Assembly: GCF_003260195.1 (NCBI RefSeq) | Contig: NZ_QEIH01000005.1 | Span: 124,001 to 188,000, forward strand | Direction of reading: 5' to 3' | From: Lutibacter citreus | GTDB lineage: Bacteria; Bacteroidota; Bacteroidia; Flavobacteriales; Flavobacteriaceae | Length of the DNA stretch: 64,000 nt | Shown here: positions 1 through 8,793 of the stretch, in pieces | How the letters are laid out: each line of letters starts with the position of its first letter | Position numbering within the stretch: the stretch's first letter is position 1 | The notes under the pieces: generated by a model | What the model was told of the DNA's origin: nothing | Seen by the model: only the letters and a program-made list of their open reading frames with translations | Databases searched by the model: none | Program-made: the position numbers and the translations under genes

Positions 1-779
1 TTGGAAGTTATAAATGCTCCTATTGGCATTCCTCCTCCAAGTCCTTTTCCTGTAACAATTATGTCTGGAATAGCATTGTAATTTTCAAAACCAAAGAATT
101 TTCCTGTTCTACCAATTCCAGATTGTATTTCATCTAAGATTAAAAGAGCTCCAACTTTATTACATTTTTCTTGAACCTTTTTTAAATATTCATTTTTTGG
201 TTCAATAAATCCAGCACCTCCTTGTATTGTTTCTAATATTACACCTGCTGTATTGGTTGTAATTTTATCAATATCTACAACATTATTAAATTCAATAAAT
301 CTAATTCCTGGTATTAAAGGTCTAAAAGCACTATTTTGTTCTTCAGCACCACAAACACTCATTGATCCTTGTGTATTACCGTGATACCCATTTTTAGCAG
401 CTATAATTTCAGTTCTTCCTGTAAATCTTTTGGCTAGTTTTAAAGCACCTTCTGTTGCTTCTGTTCCTGAATTTGTTAAGTAAACAGATTCAAAATTATC
501 AGGTGTGTTTTCAATAAGAATTTTACAAAGATCTACTTGTGGTTTTTGAATAAATTCGCCATAAACCATTACATGGGTATATTGATCTACTTGATCTTTT
601 ATCGCTTTAGATATAATAGGATTACTATGACCTAGAGTATTAGCCGAAACTCCAGCAATAAAATCTAAATATTCTTTATTATTTGAATCGTAAACATAAG
701 ATCCTTTAGCACTAGAAACCTCAATAGCTAATGGGTGAGGACTAGTTTGTGCTAGGTATTTTAAAAAGTCGTTTTTCAC
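1..779 (-). CDS. class III (PLP-dependent) aminotransferase, partial
   Basis: A pyridoxal-phosphate enzyme of the acetylornithine/ornithine aminotransferase fold, cut by the left edge, so the C-terminal part is missing. The reading frame gives a typical N-terminus, a Gly-rich PLP phosphate region (LTNSGTEATEGALK), the LDEIQSGIGRTG motif with the PLP-ring Asp, and the catalytic Lys in VTGKGLGGGMPIGAF close to the edge. Translation appears to start at a GTG (779-777), since no upstream ATG in this frame precedes the ostA-like stop 13 bp away. It is probably co-transcribed with the ostA-like gene. Class III members share these motifs, so the substrate (ornithine, acetylornithine, aminobutyrate or other) cannot be told from this part. 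Confidence 0.85.
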   Translation of the reverse strand, partial: MKNDFLKYLAQTSPHPLAIEVSSAKGSYVYDSNNKEYLDFIAGVSANTLGHSNPIISKAIKDQVDQYTHVMVYGEFIQKPQVDLCKILIENTPDNFESVYLTNSGTEATEGALKLAKRFTGRTEIIAAKNGYHGNTQGSMSVCGAEEQNSAFRPLIPGIRFIEFNNVVDIDKITTNTAGVILETIQGGAGFIEPKNEYLKKVQEKCNKVGALLILDEIQSGIGRTGKFFGFENYNAIPDIIVTGKGLGGGMPIGAFITS

Positions 780-792
780 TTTAATTACTGTA

Positions 793-2418
793 TTACTTTT
801 TTAATGGAGGTTTTTTAGTAGGTCTTGAAGGTTTCTGCTTAGGTTTTGGATTACCTGTTTTTTTAACTTCTTTTTCCTTATTTTTAGGAGATTTCTCTTT
901 GGTGTCTTCCAAAGGTTTGTCCTTAATAAAAATATCATCTTTAGTAAGTGGTCTTTCATTTTCTCTCCAAACAAAACCATTTAGGAGTTTTTGATCTTCA
1001 CTTAATTTTTCAAATTCTGAAGGAGGGTAAGTAGTCCCAGAAATCATTTGAAAATAATCTATACTTTTTAAATCGTTGTTTTCTAAAAGTATTAAAATAT
1101 TTTTACTGCACTGCTTTTTATCAATTCCAAATAACTCATCATCTTCACTTCTTAAAAAGAATAAAGTTTCACTATTTCCAACTGCATCAAGAGAAATTAG
1201 GCTGTTGTCTTTAAACTTTCCAAACATATTTTTCCCTTTAAGTTGGCTATAGCCAGCAGAATCTTTTTTTACCATAAATCCATTATTTCTAACATATAAT
1301 GAATCTAATTGCTCAGTTAATTTATTTGAAACAAATTGTATAGTATCTCCTGTAATTTGACTGCCTTCTGCCCATAATACTGGATTAATAAATAGTTTGG
1401 TGATTCCCGTTTTTTCTTCCGTAATTAATGAATCACATTTAGCCTGAATATTAGATTTAAATATTTTTACTCTTTTAAAAGCTTTAATTAATCTATCTTC
1501 AACTTTACCAGTAACCATTAGTTTGTCTCCATGAATGTAAATTGAATCATTTTCTAAAGCAGATATGGCAACAGCTCGGTCAGTTACATAAACAGAGTCT
1601 TTGTTTTTAAAATATTCAGCATATCCACCTCTAATAACAGAGTCATTAACGGTGTCTAATACTATAATGTTTCCAGTAGCTGAAGCATATTCAGTATTTC
1701 TATTGTAATATAAACTGTCTCCCGCTATGGTTCTATCACCATAAAATATTTTAGAATTATCTAAAAAATGAGAGATATTTGTTTTAGAATTATGATGCCC
1801 TTTTTCTGTATAAATAGAATTTTCAGCACTTGTAATAGTTGTAGGACCATAAACATCTGCAACACCAGTTTTAGTGAAATAATCTAGTCTTTCAGAAACT
1901 AATTTACTATCTCTGTTTGTTACATCAACATGATTAAAAGCTTGAAATTTATTGGTTCTTAAATAATAATTACCCAATTTACTTTTAAGAAGGTTTGTAG
2001 TATCTTTTATAGTTCCTCCGCAATTATAATATAAATGTTGATTTTCTCTATCAAAAAAAAGTGTGTCGGTTTTAAGAATCATTAATTCATCTTTCAAAAC
2101 AACATCGCCCCAAGAGGTAGCTAATTTTTTTTCACCATCATAATCTACATATTTACTATATTGAGTTATTGTATCACCTTGATTGATAATAACATTACCC
2201 ATAGCTTTTATTAACTTTTGGTCTTGATATATGTAGGCTTTATCACAACGCAGAGTAGCTCCTTCGTGCTCAATAAAAACATTTCCTAAAGATACAATTG
2301 CACCAGGATATCTAGGGTCAACCATAGTATTATCGGCTTTTAAGATTTTAATTTTTTTGGATTGAGTAAATCCTTTAAAACTAAATAACACCAATAATAT
2401 TAAAAAAATATTTTTCAA
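793..2418 (-). CDS. OstA-like protein (LptA/LptD N-domain type)
   Basis: A 541-residue secreted protein with an N-terminal signal peptide (hydrophobic residues 4-18). It is built of repeated short beta-strand units typical of the OstA/LptA jellyroll that carries lipopolysaccharide across the periplasm, for example around residues 35-75 (GNVFIEHEGATLRCDKAYIY) and 190-290. The last 45 residues are a Lys/Pro-rich low-complexity tail. In Bacteroidota, proteins like this are much longer than proteobacterial LptA and are usually named 'OstA-like'. A CAAAACTA (minus-strand TAGTTTTG) -7-like box lies at 2437-2444, just upstream. The fold assignment is firm, while the exact transport role is inferred from the family. 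Confidence 0.8.
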   Translation of the reverse strand: MKNIFLILLVLFSFKGFTQSKKIKILKADNTMVDPRYPGAIVSLGNVFIEHEGATLRCDKAYIYQDQKLIKAMGNVIINQGDTITQYSKYVDYDGEKKLATSWGDVVLKDELMILKTDTLFFDRENQHLYYNCGGTIKDTTNLLKSKLGNYYLRTNKFQAFNHVDVTNRDSKLVSERLDYFTKTGVADVYGPTTITSAENSIYTEKGHHNSKTNISHFLDNSKIFYGDRTIAGDSLYYNRNTEYASATGNIIVLDTVNDSVIRGGYAEYFKNKDSVYVTDRAVAISALENDSIYIHGDKLMVTGKVEDRLIKAFKRVKIFKSNIQAKCDSLITEEKTGITKLFINPVLWAEGSQITGDTIQFVSNKLTEQLDSLYVRNNGFMVKKDSAGYSQLKGKNMFGKFKDNSLISLDAVGNSETLFFLRSEDDELFGIDKKQCSKNILILLENNDLKSIDYFQMISGTTYPPSEFEKLSEDQKLLNGFVWRENERPLTKDDIFIKDKPLEDTKEKSPKNKEKEVKKTGNPKPKQKPSRPTKKPPLKK

Positions 2419-2487
2419 GATTTAGAAATTTAAACACAAAACTAACGAAAAAGTAGTTTGTAAATTATAATACTGTGTTAAAAAAAA

Positions 2488-2608
2488 CTGTCTAAAAAGT
2501 ATAATCTTCGTCAACCTAATTTTTTTAGGTTTTCATAGTGATTGATAATCAATATGAAAATATTCTGAAACAAGTTCAGAATGACGATTTGTATTACTTT
2601 TTAGACAG
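2488..2608. repeat. palindromic intergenic element, copy 1 (MITE-like)
   Basis: A 121-bp element bounded by perfect 14-bp inverted repeats, CTGTCTAAAAAGTA at 2488-2501 and TACTTTTTAGACAG at 2595-2608. Its core is a second, imperfect palindrome around TCATAGTGATT...AATCAATATGA (about 2532-2556). The right arm holds CTGAAACAAGTTCAGAATGACG, listed here only as a position (about 2565-2586). The core is shared with the elements at 17634-17758 and 49642-49723. No coding capacity. Confidence 0.75.
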
Positions 2609-2619
2609 CCTTGTTATTG

Positions 2620-3891
2620 TTATCTCATTATTGTTTGTTTTCTATCAGGTCCCACTGAAACTATTTTAACTGGAACGCCAACAAAATCTTCAATAAATGC
2701 AATATATTCTATTAATTCTTTTGGTAATGTATCTGCAGAAGTCATAGAAGTTAAATCTTCAGACCAACCTTTAAACTCTGTATAATTAGGTGATACGTTG
2801 TGAGCTTCAATGTTGTATGGTAAATGATCTACTTCTTGTCCTTTATAATTGTATGAAGTACAAACTTTTAATGTATCAAATCCTGATAAAACATCACCTT
2901 TCATCATCATTAGTTGTGTAACACCATTAATATCAACTGCATATTTTAATGCAATTAAATCTAACCATCCACATCTTCTAGGACGGCCTGTCGTTGCACC
3001 AAATTCATGACCAACTCTAGACATTGTTTCTCCATCTTCATCAAATAATTCAGTAGGAAAAGGTCCAGAACCTACACGTGTAGTATAAGCTTTAAAAATC
3101 CCGAATACTTCACCAATTTTGTTTGGAGCAACACCTAAACCTGTACAAGCTCCTGCTGCTGTTGTTGTAGAAGAAGTAACAAAAGGATAGGTACCAAAAT
3201 CAACATCAAGTAAAGATCCTTGAGCACCTTCTGCTAAAACAGTTTTACCATTTTTAATAGCGTTATTCATATACTCCTCACTATCAATAAATGTAAGATT
3301 TTTTAATTCAGATACTGCTTGAAAAAATTCAGCTTCAAGTTCTTCTAAATTATATTCAAGTTTCACATCAAAGAAATCAATCATTTTAATGTGTTTTTTA
3401 GCAAGTGCTTCGTAACGTTCTTTCCAATCAGTTAATTCTAAATCTCCAATACGCATACCATTTCTACCAGTTTTATCCATATAAGTTGGACCAATACCTT
3501 TTAATGTAGAACCAATTTTAGCTTTTCCTTTTGAAGCTTCACTAGCAGCATCCAATAACCTATGGGTAGGTAATATTAAATGAGCTTTTCTTGAAATTAA
3601 TAATTTAGTTTTAAAATCTAGATTAAATTTTGCTAAATTATCTAATTCTTTTTTAAATATTACAGGGTCAATTACAACGCCATTTCCAACAACGTTTACT
3701 GCATTTTCGTGAAATATTCCTGAAGGAATAGTATGTAGAACGTGTTTATGTCCATCAAAAATTAAAGTATGCCCAGCGTTAGGTCCGCCTTGAAAACGAG
3801 CAATAATATCATAATTTGAGGTAAGGACATCCACAATTTTTCCTTTTCCCTCATCTCCCCATTGTAATCCTAATAATAAATTTACAGCCAT
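2620..3891 (-). CDS. purA: adenylosuccinate synthetase
   Basis: Catalyses GTP-dependent joining of IMP and aspartate, the first committed step from IMP to AMP, in the cytosol. The 423-residue length is standard. The N-terminal GTP-binding loop GLQWGDEGKGK is at residues 8-18, GPNAGHT follows at 36-42, and the GPTYMDKTGRNGMR IMP-site region and the TTGRPRRCGWLDL segment are present. It lies 16 bp downstream of the Fur-family gene on the same strand and is probably co-transcribed with it. The end is followed within 12 bp by a palindromic repeat element. Confidence 0.97.
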   Translation of the reverse strand: MAVNLLLGLQWGDEGKGKIVDVLTSNYDIIARFQGGPNAGHTLIFDGHKHVLHTIPSGIFHENAVNVVGNGVVIDPVIFKKELDNLAKFNLDFKTKLLISRKAHLILPTHRLLDAASEASKGKAKIGSTLKGIGPTYMDKTGRNGMRIGDLELTDWKERYEALAKKHIKMIDFFDVKLEYNLEELEAEFFQAVSELKNLTFIDSEEYMNNAIKNGKTVLAEGAQGSLLDVDFGTYPFVTSSTTTAAGACTGLGVAPNKIGEVFGIFKAYTTRVGSGPFPTELFDEDGETMSRVGHEFGATTGRPRRCGWLDLIALKYAVDINGVTQLMMMKGDVLSGFDTLKVCTSYNYKGQEVDHLPYNIEAHNVSPNYTEFKGWSEDLTSMTSADTLPKELIEYIAFIEDFVGVPVKIVSVGPDRKQTIMR

Positions 3892-3907
3892 GTTGCTTTT
3901 TAATATG

Positions 3908-4351
3908 TTAATTGTTGTTTTGTTTTTTAGTTCCGTAGAAATATAGTGAGTGATTGTGAATCTCTATATTAAAAGTTTCTTCAATCGTTTTTTTTATAGT
4001 TTGAACTCGCGGATCACAAAATTCAATAACTTCACCAGTATCAGTTAATATAACGTGATCATGTTGTTTATCGAAGTATGATTTTTCGTAGTGTGCTTGG
4101 TTTTTTCCAAATTGGTGTTTTCTAACCAAGCCAGACTCTAAAAGTAATTCTATAGTATTGTACAAAGTTGCTCTACTAACTCTATAATTTTTATTTTTCA
4201 TTTGAATATAAAGGGATTCAATATCAAAATGATCATTTAAATCATAGATTTCTTGAAGAATTGCAAAACGTTCAGGTGTTTTTCTGTGATTATTGGTTTC
4301 CAGAAATTTAACAAAAACAGTTTTTACAATTTTCTGATTTTCACTACTCAT
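3908..4351 (-). CDS. Fur-family transcriptional regulator
   Basis: A 147-residue metal- or peroxide-sensing repressor. It has an N-terminal winged helix (residues 15-85, with [25 protein letters not shown] and the recognition helix [18 protein letters not shown]) and a C-terminal dimerisation/metal domain containing [15 protein letters not shown]. The two CxxC structural-zinc motifs of classical Fur/PerR are absent, with only one Cys (in EFCDP) in the C-domain, which is common in Bacteroidota. A CAAAGTTA box (4384-4391, minus-strand TAACTTTG) resembles a -7 element about 33 bp upstream. Whether it senses iron, zinc or peroxide is not decided by the sequence. Confidence 0.88.
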   Translation of the reverse strand: MSSENQKIVKTVFVKFLETNNHRKTPERFAILQEIYDLNDHFDIESLYIQMKNKNYRVSRATLYNTIELLLESGLVRKHQFGKNQAHYEKSYFDKQHDHVILTDTGEVIEFCDPRVQTIKKTIEETFNIEIHNHSLYFYGTKKQNNN

Positions 4352-4453
4352 AAAATTGCTTTTTATAATTGAAAACTAAACAACAAAGTTAGCTTTATTT
4401 TTTTTATAATGTACTTGAAAATGTTATAATTATTAACTTTAATTGTGAATAAA

Positions 4454-6670
4454 TTAGTATTTGTAAATTCTATCAACCTTATCAACACCTTCAATTTTTT
4501 TAATACTATCACTAATTTTTTGAAGTTGTGTTTTGTTTTTCACACTTACTGTAACTTTACCTTCAAATATTCCATTATCACTGGAGATATTAATATTATG
4601 AATATTAACACTCATATTTGTTGAAATAATACGAGTTATTTCATTTACCATCCCAACATTATCCACACCATGAATTTTAATAATAGCTCTAAATTCTTGT
4701 TTTGTAGAATCTATCCATTTAGCCTCAATTATTCTATAAGCATAATTAGCTTGTAGGCTAATTGCATTTGGGCAATCTTTTTTATGAATTTTAATTCCGT
4801 CGTTAATAGTAATAAAACCAAATACTTTATCTCCAGGAATGGGATTACAACATTGCGACATTTTATAATCCAATTGTTCTTCTTCTTTTCCAAAAACCAA
4901 AGAATCAAAATTATCTATAACTTCATCTTTGTCTAATAATTCTGCATTTGGTTTACGTTTTATCCTATTTTTAAAGAAATTAACAAAAGCATTATTTCTT
5001 TGAGTTATAAATTCTTTTAATTGCGTATTGTCAATAGATCCATTACCCATTCGGTAAAATAAATCTAAACTTGTTTTAAGTTTAAAAAATACAACTAGCT
5101 CATTTACAACTTTTTCAGTTAAAGTTATTTTTAGATGACGCAGTTTTCTGGTAAGAATTTCTTTCCCCTCTTCAGCAATGTTTTTCTGATCTTCGTTAAG
5201 CGCATTTTTAATTTTAGTACGTGCTCTTGCTGTTTTTACAAAATCTAACCAGCCAACGTTTGGTTTTTGATTTTTAGCAGTAATTATTTGAACTTGATCA
5301 CCACTCTTTAAAATATGACTTATAGGTTTTAATTTTCCATTAATTTTTGCTCCTCTACAATTCATACCTACTTGAGTATGAATGGAAAAAGCAAAATCTA
5401 AAGCAGTTGCATGTCTTGGTAATGCTTTTAATTCTCCTTGCGGAGTAAAAACATAAATTTCTTTTGAATATAGATTTAGTTTAAAATTCTCAACAAAATC
5501 TACGGCATTACTATTTGGGTTTTCTAAAGAATCTTTAATTTTATTTAACCAATCATCTAATCCGTTTTCACGTTCATTACTATTTTTATATTTATAATGT
5601 GCCGCATAACCTTTTTCAGCAATTTCATCCATTCTTTCCGAACGAATTTGAACTTCAACCCATCTACCCATTGGTCCCATTACAGTAATATGTAAAGATT
5701 CATAACCAGTAGATTTTGGTTGACTAATCCAGTCTCTTAACCTGCTGGGGTTTGGTCTAAAATGATCAGTTACAATTGAATAAATTTTCCAAGCATCAAA
5801 CTTTTCCTTTTTAATGGTTGATTTATAAATTATTCTAATAGCAAATTTGTCATAAATTTCATCGTAAGCAACACCTTGAGAAAGCATTTTTTTACGAATA
5901 GAATAAATAGATTTCCTTCTACCTTTAATAGTGTATTTAAAATTTTCTTCATCTAAAGAAGATTTTATGGTATTGGTGAAAGTATCTATATAATTAAGAT
6001 GCTCTTCTTTACTTTGGGTTATTTGATTTGAAATATCTTTATAAACTTCTGGCTCTGTGTATTTTAACCCTAAATTTTCAAGTTCAGTTTTAATATTGTA
6101 CAATCCTAAACGATGCGCTAATGGAGCGTATATGTATAATGTTTCAGAAGATATTTTAAGTTGTTTATGATATGGCATTGCATCCATAGTTTGCATATTG
6201 TGCAATCTATCGGCAATTTTTATTAATATTACTCTAACATCATCATTTAAAGTAAGAAGCATTTTTCTGAAATTCTCAGCTTGTACAGAGTCGTCTTGAT
6301 CCTTTTTTAAATGAGAAATTTTGGTTAATCCATTTACAATTCGAGCTACATTTTCGCCAAATAATCGTTCAATATCTTCTAAAGTATATTCAGTATCTTC
6401 TACAACATCATGTAAAAGTGCAGCAACAATTGAAGTTGTATCTAGGCCAATTTCATAAGCTACAATTTTTGCAACAGCAATTGGGTGAAAAATATATGGT
6501 TCACCTGTTTTTCTCCTCTGTTTTTTATGAGCTTCAAGGGCAATATCAAAAGCTTTTCTAATTTCTTTTTTATCTGCATCTGTAAATGTTTGGTACGCGC
6601 CTTTAAGCAAATCTTTATATCGTTTTGCTATTTCTTTATTCTCTTCTTCTGGGCTTAAGTTGTAACTCAT
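4454..6670 (-). CDS. spoT: bifunctional (p)ppGpp synthetase/hydrolase (RelA/SpoT family)
   Basis: Makes and degrades the stringent-response alarmone. The 738 residues hold all standard domains in order. These are an HD hydrolase domain (H87-D88 in LLHDVVED, with IKIADRLHNM further on), a synthetase domain (about 235-350, with RISQPKSTGYESLH-like core WISQPKSTGYESLH), a TGS domain (about 405-465, starting YVFTPQGELKALP), a conserved-cysteine domain (CCNPIPGD near residue 605) and a C-terminal ACT domain (about 660-738). The intact HD motif shows that the hydrolase side should work, which distinguishes it from RelA-type monofunctional enzymes. It is a single-gene unit between fur and an M48 protease gene. 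Confidence 0.96.
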   Translation of the reverse strand: MSYNLSPEEENKEIAKRYKDLLKGAYQTFTDADKKEIRKAFDIALEAHKKQRRKTGEPYIFHPIAVAKIVAYEIGLDTTSIVAALLHDVVEDTEYTLEDIERLFGENVARIVNGLTKISHLKKDQDDSVQAENFRKMLLTLNDDVRVILIKIADRLHNMQTMDAMPYHKQLKISSETLYIYAPLAHRLGLYNIKTELENLGLKYTEPEVYKDISNQITQSKEEHLNYIDTFTNTIKSSLDEENFKYTIKGRRKSIYSIRKKMLSQGVAYDEIYDKFAIRIIYKSTIKKEKFDAWKIYSIVTDHFRPNPSRLRDWISQPKSTGYESLHITVMGPMGRWVEVQIRSERMDEIAEKGYAAHYKYKNSNERENGLDDWLNKIKDSLENPNSNAVDFVENFKLNLYSKEIYVFTPQGELKALPRHATALDFAFSIHTQVGMNCRGAKINGKLKPISHILKSGDQVQIITAKNQKPNVGWLDFVKTARARTKIKNALNEDQKNIAEEGKEILTRKLRHLKITLTEKVVNELVVFFKLKTSLDLFYRMGNGSIDNTQLKEFITQRNNAFVNFFKNRIKRKPNAELLDKDEVIDNFDSLVFGKEEEQLDYKMSQCCNPIPGDKVFGFITINDGIKIHKKDCPNAISLQANYAYRIIEAKWIDSTKQEFRAIIKIHGVDNVGMVNEITRIISTNMSVNIHNINISSDNGIFEGKVTVSVKNKTQLQKISDSIKKIEGVDKVDRIYKY

Positions 6671-6715
6671 CGTTTAAAAGTAGAATTTTTTTATTCAGAA
6701 AACAATGCTAAAAGT

Positions 6716-7951
6716 TTATTTTTTTAAGTTTAGAATTCTAGCCAATAATGTTGGATGTGAATAATTAATTTTAACATACAGATTACTAGGCGTTAAATTA
6801 CTTAAGCTGTTTTTTGATAATTTTTTTAAAGCTGAAATTAATGCATCAGAATTGTAATGAAATTTGGCGTAATCATCTGCCTGATACTCAAATTTTCGAG
6901 ACAAGATATTCATTAATAAACTAGTAATTTCTGAAATTGGACTGTACAATATACCAAAAGCTATTAAGCCAATATGAAAACTTGTGGTTTCAACACCCAA
7001 TGCTTGAGAAAGCATTTCATTACCTATTAATAAGGATAAAATATAAAATGTAAAACCGGTTAAAATTAAAGATAATGTTAAGTTATAAATGATATGATTT
7101 TTTTTATAATGTCCAATTTCATGTGCTAATACTGCAACTATTTCTTTAATATCTAAATCGTTAATTAGAGTGTCGTAAAGAGTTACTCTTTTCTGAGCTC
7201 CGAATCCTGAAAAATAAGCATTAGCTTTAGATGATCTTTTTGAGCCATCAATAACAAATACATTGTTAAGCTTAAAACCAACTTTTTTTCCAAAATTGTC
7301 AATTTCGGTTTTTAATTCTCCATCTTCAAGAGGTGTTTGCTTATTGAAAATAGGAACAATAATTTTTGAATAGAATAAATTCATAAATATTGTGAAAAAA
7401 GCTATTAAGCCCCAAGCATATAACCAAAAATTCACTGTGGTTATTTGATAAAACCAGGTTAAAAGTGCTAAAATACCTCCACCAAGTAGTATCATCATAA
7501 ACCAACCTTTAATTTTATCAAGAATAAAAGTTTTTATGGTAGATTTATTGAAGCCGTATTTTTCTTCAATTACAAAAGTTTTATAATAGGCTAAGGGAGT
7601 GTTTAAAATGTCACTAGCAAAAAATATTATACCAAAAAATAAAAGGGTAATAAGGATAGTGTTTTCTGAAATATTTCTAGCAATTGAATCTACAAAAGCA
7701 AATCCATCAAATAAAAAGAATAAAACAGTAATTATAATTGAAAAAGAGCTAGTTAAAAGTGAAAATTTATAATTCTCTTTTTTGTAAGCTTGTGATTTTA
7801 GATATTCTTCATCATTATAAATACCTTCTAAAGCTTGTGGAATTTTATCATTAAAATGTTTCGCATTATTTGCATTTAGAATAGTGTCAAATGCAAATTT
7901 CACAATAATTAATCCAATTAATATATAAAAAATTAGTTCTGGAGTCATCAA
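6716..7951 (-). CDS. M48-family (Ste24/CAAX protease-like) membrane metallopeptidase
   Basis: A 411-residue zinc protease of the inner membrane. The HExxH motif is HEIGH at residues 277-281, and the third-ligand region EYQADDYAKFH follows near 355. Multiple hydrophobic segments surround it (about 8-26, 65-82, 98-115, 152-170, 175-195, 290-312 and 325-345), matching the Ste24/CAAX prenyl protease 1 architecture. Bacteria generally lack prenylated CAAX proteins, so a role in membrane-protein quality control is the likelier function. The gene ends 45 bp before the spoT start and begins 14 bp after the TrmH-family gene, suggesting one operon. Confidence 0.9.
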   Translation of the reverse strand: MMTPELIFYILIGLIIVKFAFDTILNANNAKHFNDKIPQALEGIYNDEEYLKSQAYKKENYKFSLLTSSFSIIITVLFFLFDGFAFVDSIARNISENTILITLLFFGIIFFASDILNTPLAYYKTFVIEEKYGFNKSTIKTFILDKIKGWFMMILLGGGILALLTWFYQITTVNFWLYAWGLIAFFTIFMNLFYSKIIVPIFNKQTPLEDGELKTEIDNFGKKVGFKLNNVFVIDGSKRSSKANAYFSGFGAQKRVTLYDTLINDLDIKEIVAVLAHEIGHYKKNHIIYNLTLSLILTGFTFYILSLLIGNEMLSQALGVETTSFHIGLIAFGILYSPISEITSLLMNILSRKFEYQADDYAKFHYNSDALISALKKLSKNSLSNLTPSNLYVKINYSHPTLLARILNLKK

Positions 7952-7965
7952 TATTTAAGTTTAAA

Positions 7966-8769
7966 TTATGTTAAGCGCTGTCTTACAGCTTCAAATAAAA
8001 TTACTGCTGCGCTTACTGAAACATTCATAGAGTCAATAGCTCCACGCATAGGAATAATAATATTTTTTGTGGTGTTTTTTAGCCAGTCATCAGTTAATCC
8101 AGTAGCTTCTGTACCAACAATTATTGCTGAAGGTTCTTTAAAATTAATTGTTTCATATGCAACGGAAGCGGTTAATGCGGCTCCATACATATTAATATTA
8201 TTTTCTTTTAAAAAATCTATTATTTCTAAAGAAGTTCCTGTAGCAATTTTAGTTGTAAATAAACATCCAACGCTAGATCGGATAATATTTGGATTGTACA
8301 TATCTGTTTTTGGGTTTGCAATAAAAACAGCATCAATTCCTGCAGCATCGGCAGTTCTTAATAAAGCACCTATATTTCCTGGTTTTTCTGGAGCTTCAGC
8401 AACAAGTATAAGTGGGTTTTCATTTTTAAATTTAATATTTAAAAGCGATAAATCTTTAAAATTAGCAATAGCTATAATTCCTTCAGTTGAGGCTCTTGTC
8501 GCTAATTTTTGATATACTTCACTAGAAATTTCAATAACTTCAATATCATATGTAATTGTTTCCAATAACGTGTTGAATAAGCTTTTTTCAACAACAGAGA
8601 AATCAACTAAAATGGTGTTAATTTTATAATCTCCTTTAACTGCTAAAGAAATTTCACGCAAACCTTCAATTAAAAAAGTTTTTGTTTTTTTTCTTAATCT
8701 AGACTTCTCCTTTAATTGAGCAAGTTCTTTTATAAGTGGATTATTTGTACTTGAAATAAGTTTGTGCAT
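7966..8769 (-). CDS. TrmH/SpoU-family RNA 2'-O-methyltransferase
   Basis: A 267-residue SPOUT-class methyltransferase. It has an N-terminal substrate-binding domain (residues 1-100) and a C-terminal knotted SAM-binding domain with the three SpoU motifs: EAPEKPGNIGALLRTADAAGID (motif 1, about 125-146), IIVGTEATGL (motif 2) and IPMRGAIDSMNVSVSAAVILFEA (motif 3, near the C-terminus). It probably methylates a ribose in rRNA or tRNA, though the exact nucleotide is not predictable. It sits between the DUF3810 gene and the M48 protease gene on the same strand, with small gaps. Confidence 0.92.
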   Translation of the reverse strand: MHKLISSTNNPLIKELAQLKEKSRLRKKTKTFLIEGLREISLAVKGDYKINTILVDFSVVEKSLFNTLLETITYDIEVIEISSEVYQKLATRASTEGIIAIANFKDLSLLNIKFKNENPLILVAEAPEKPGNIGALLRTADAAGIDAVFIANPKTDMYNPNIIRSSVGCLFTTKIATGTSLEIIDFLKENNINMYGAALTASVAYETINFKEPSAIIVGTEATGLTDDWLKNTTKNIIIPMRGAIDSMNVSVSAAVILFEAVRQRLT

Positions 8770-8793
8770 ATTGCAAAAATAATGGATAATAGT

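Noticed and set aside
2488-2608. Insertion sequence
   Set aside because: It has terminal inverted repeats but is only 121 bp with no transposase; listed as a MITE-like or palindromic element instead.
8069-8512. 147-codon plus-strand reading frame
   Set aside because: Lies antisense inside the TrmH-family gene, which has full family motifs; the antisense product has no recognisable domain.
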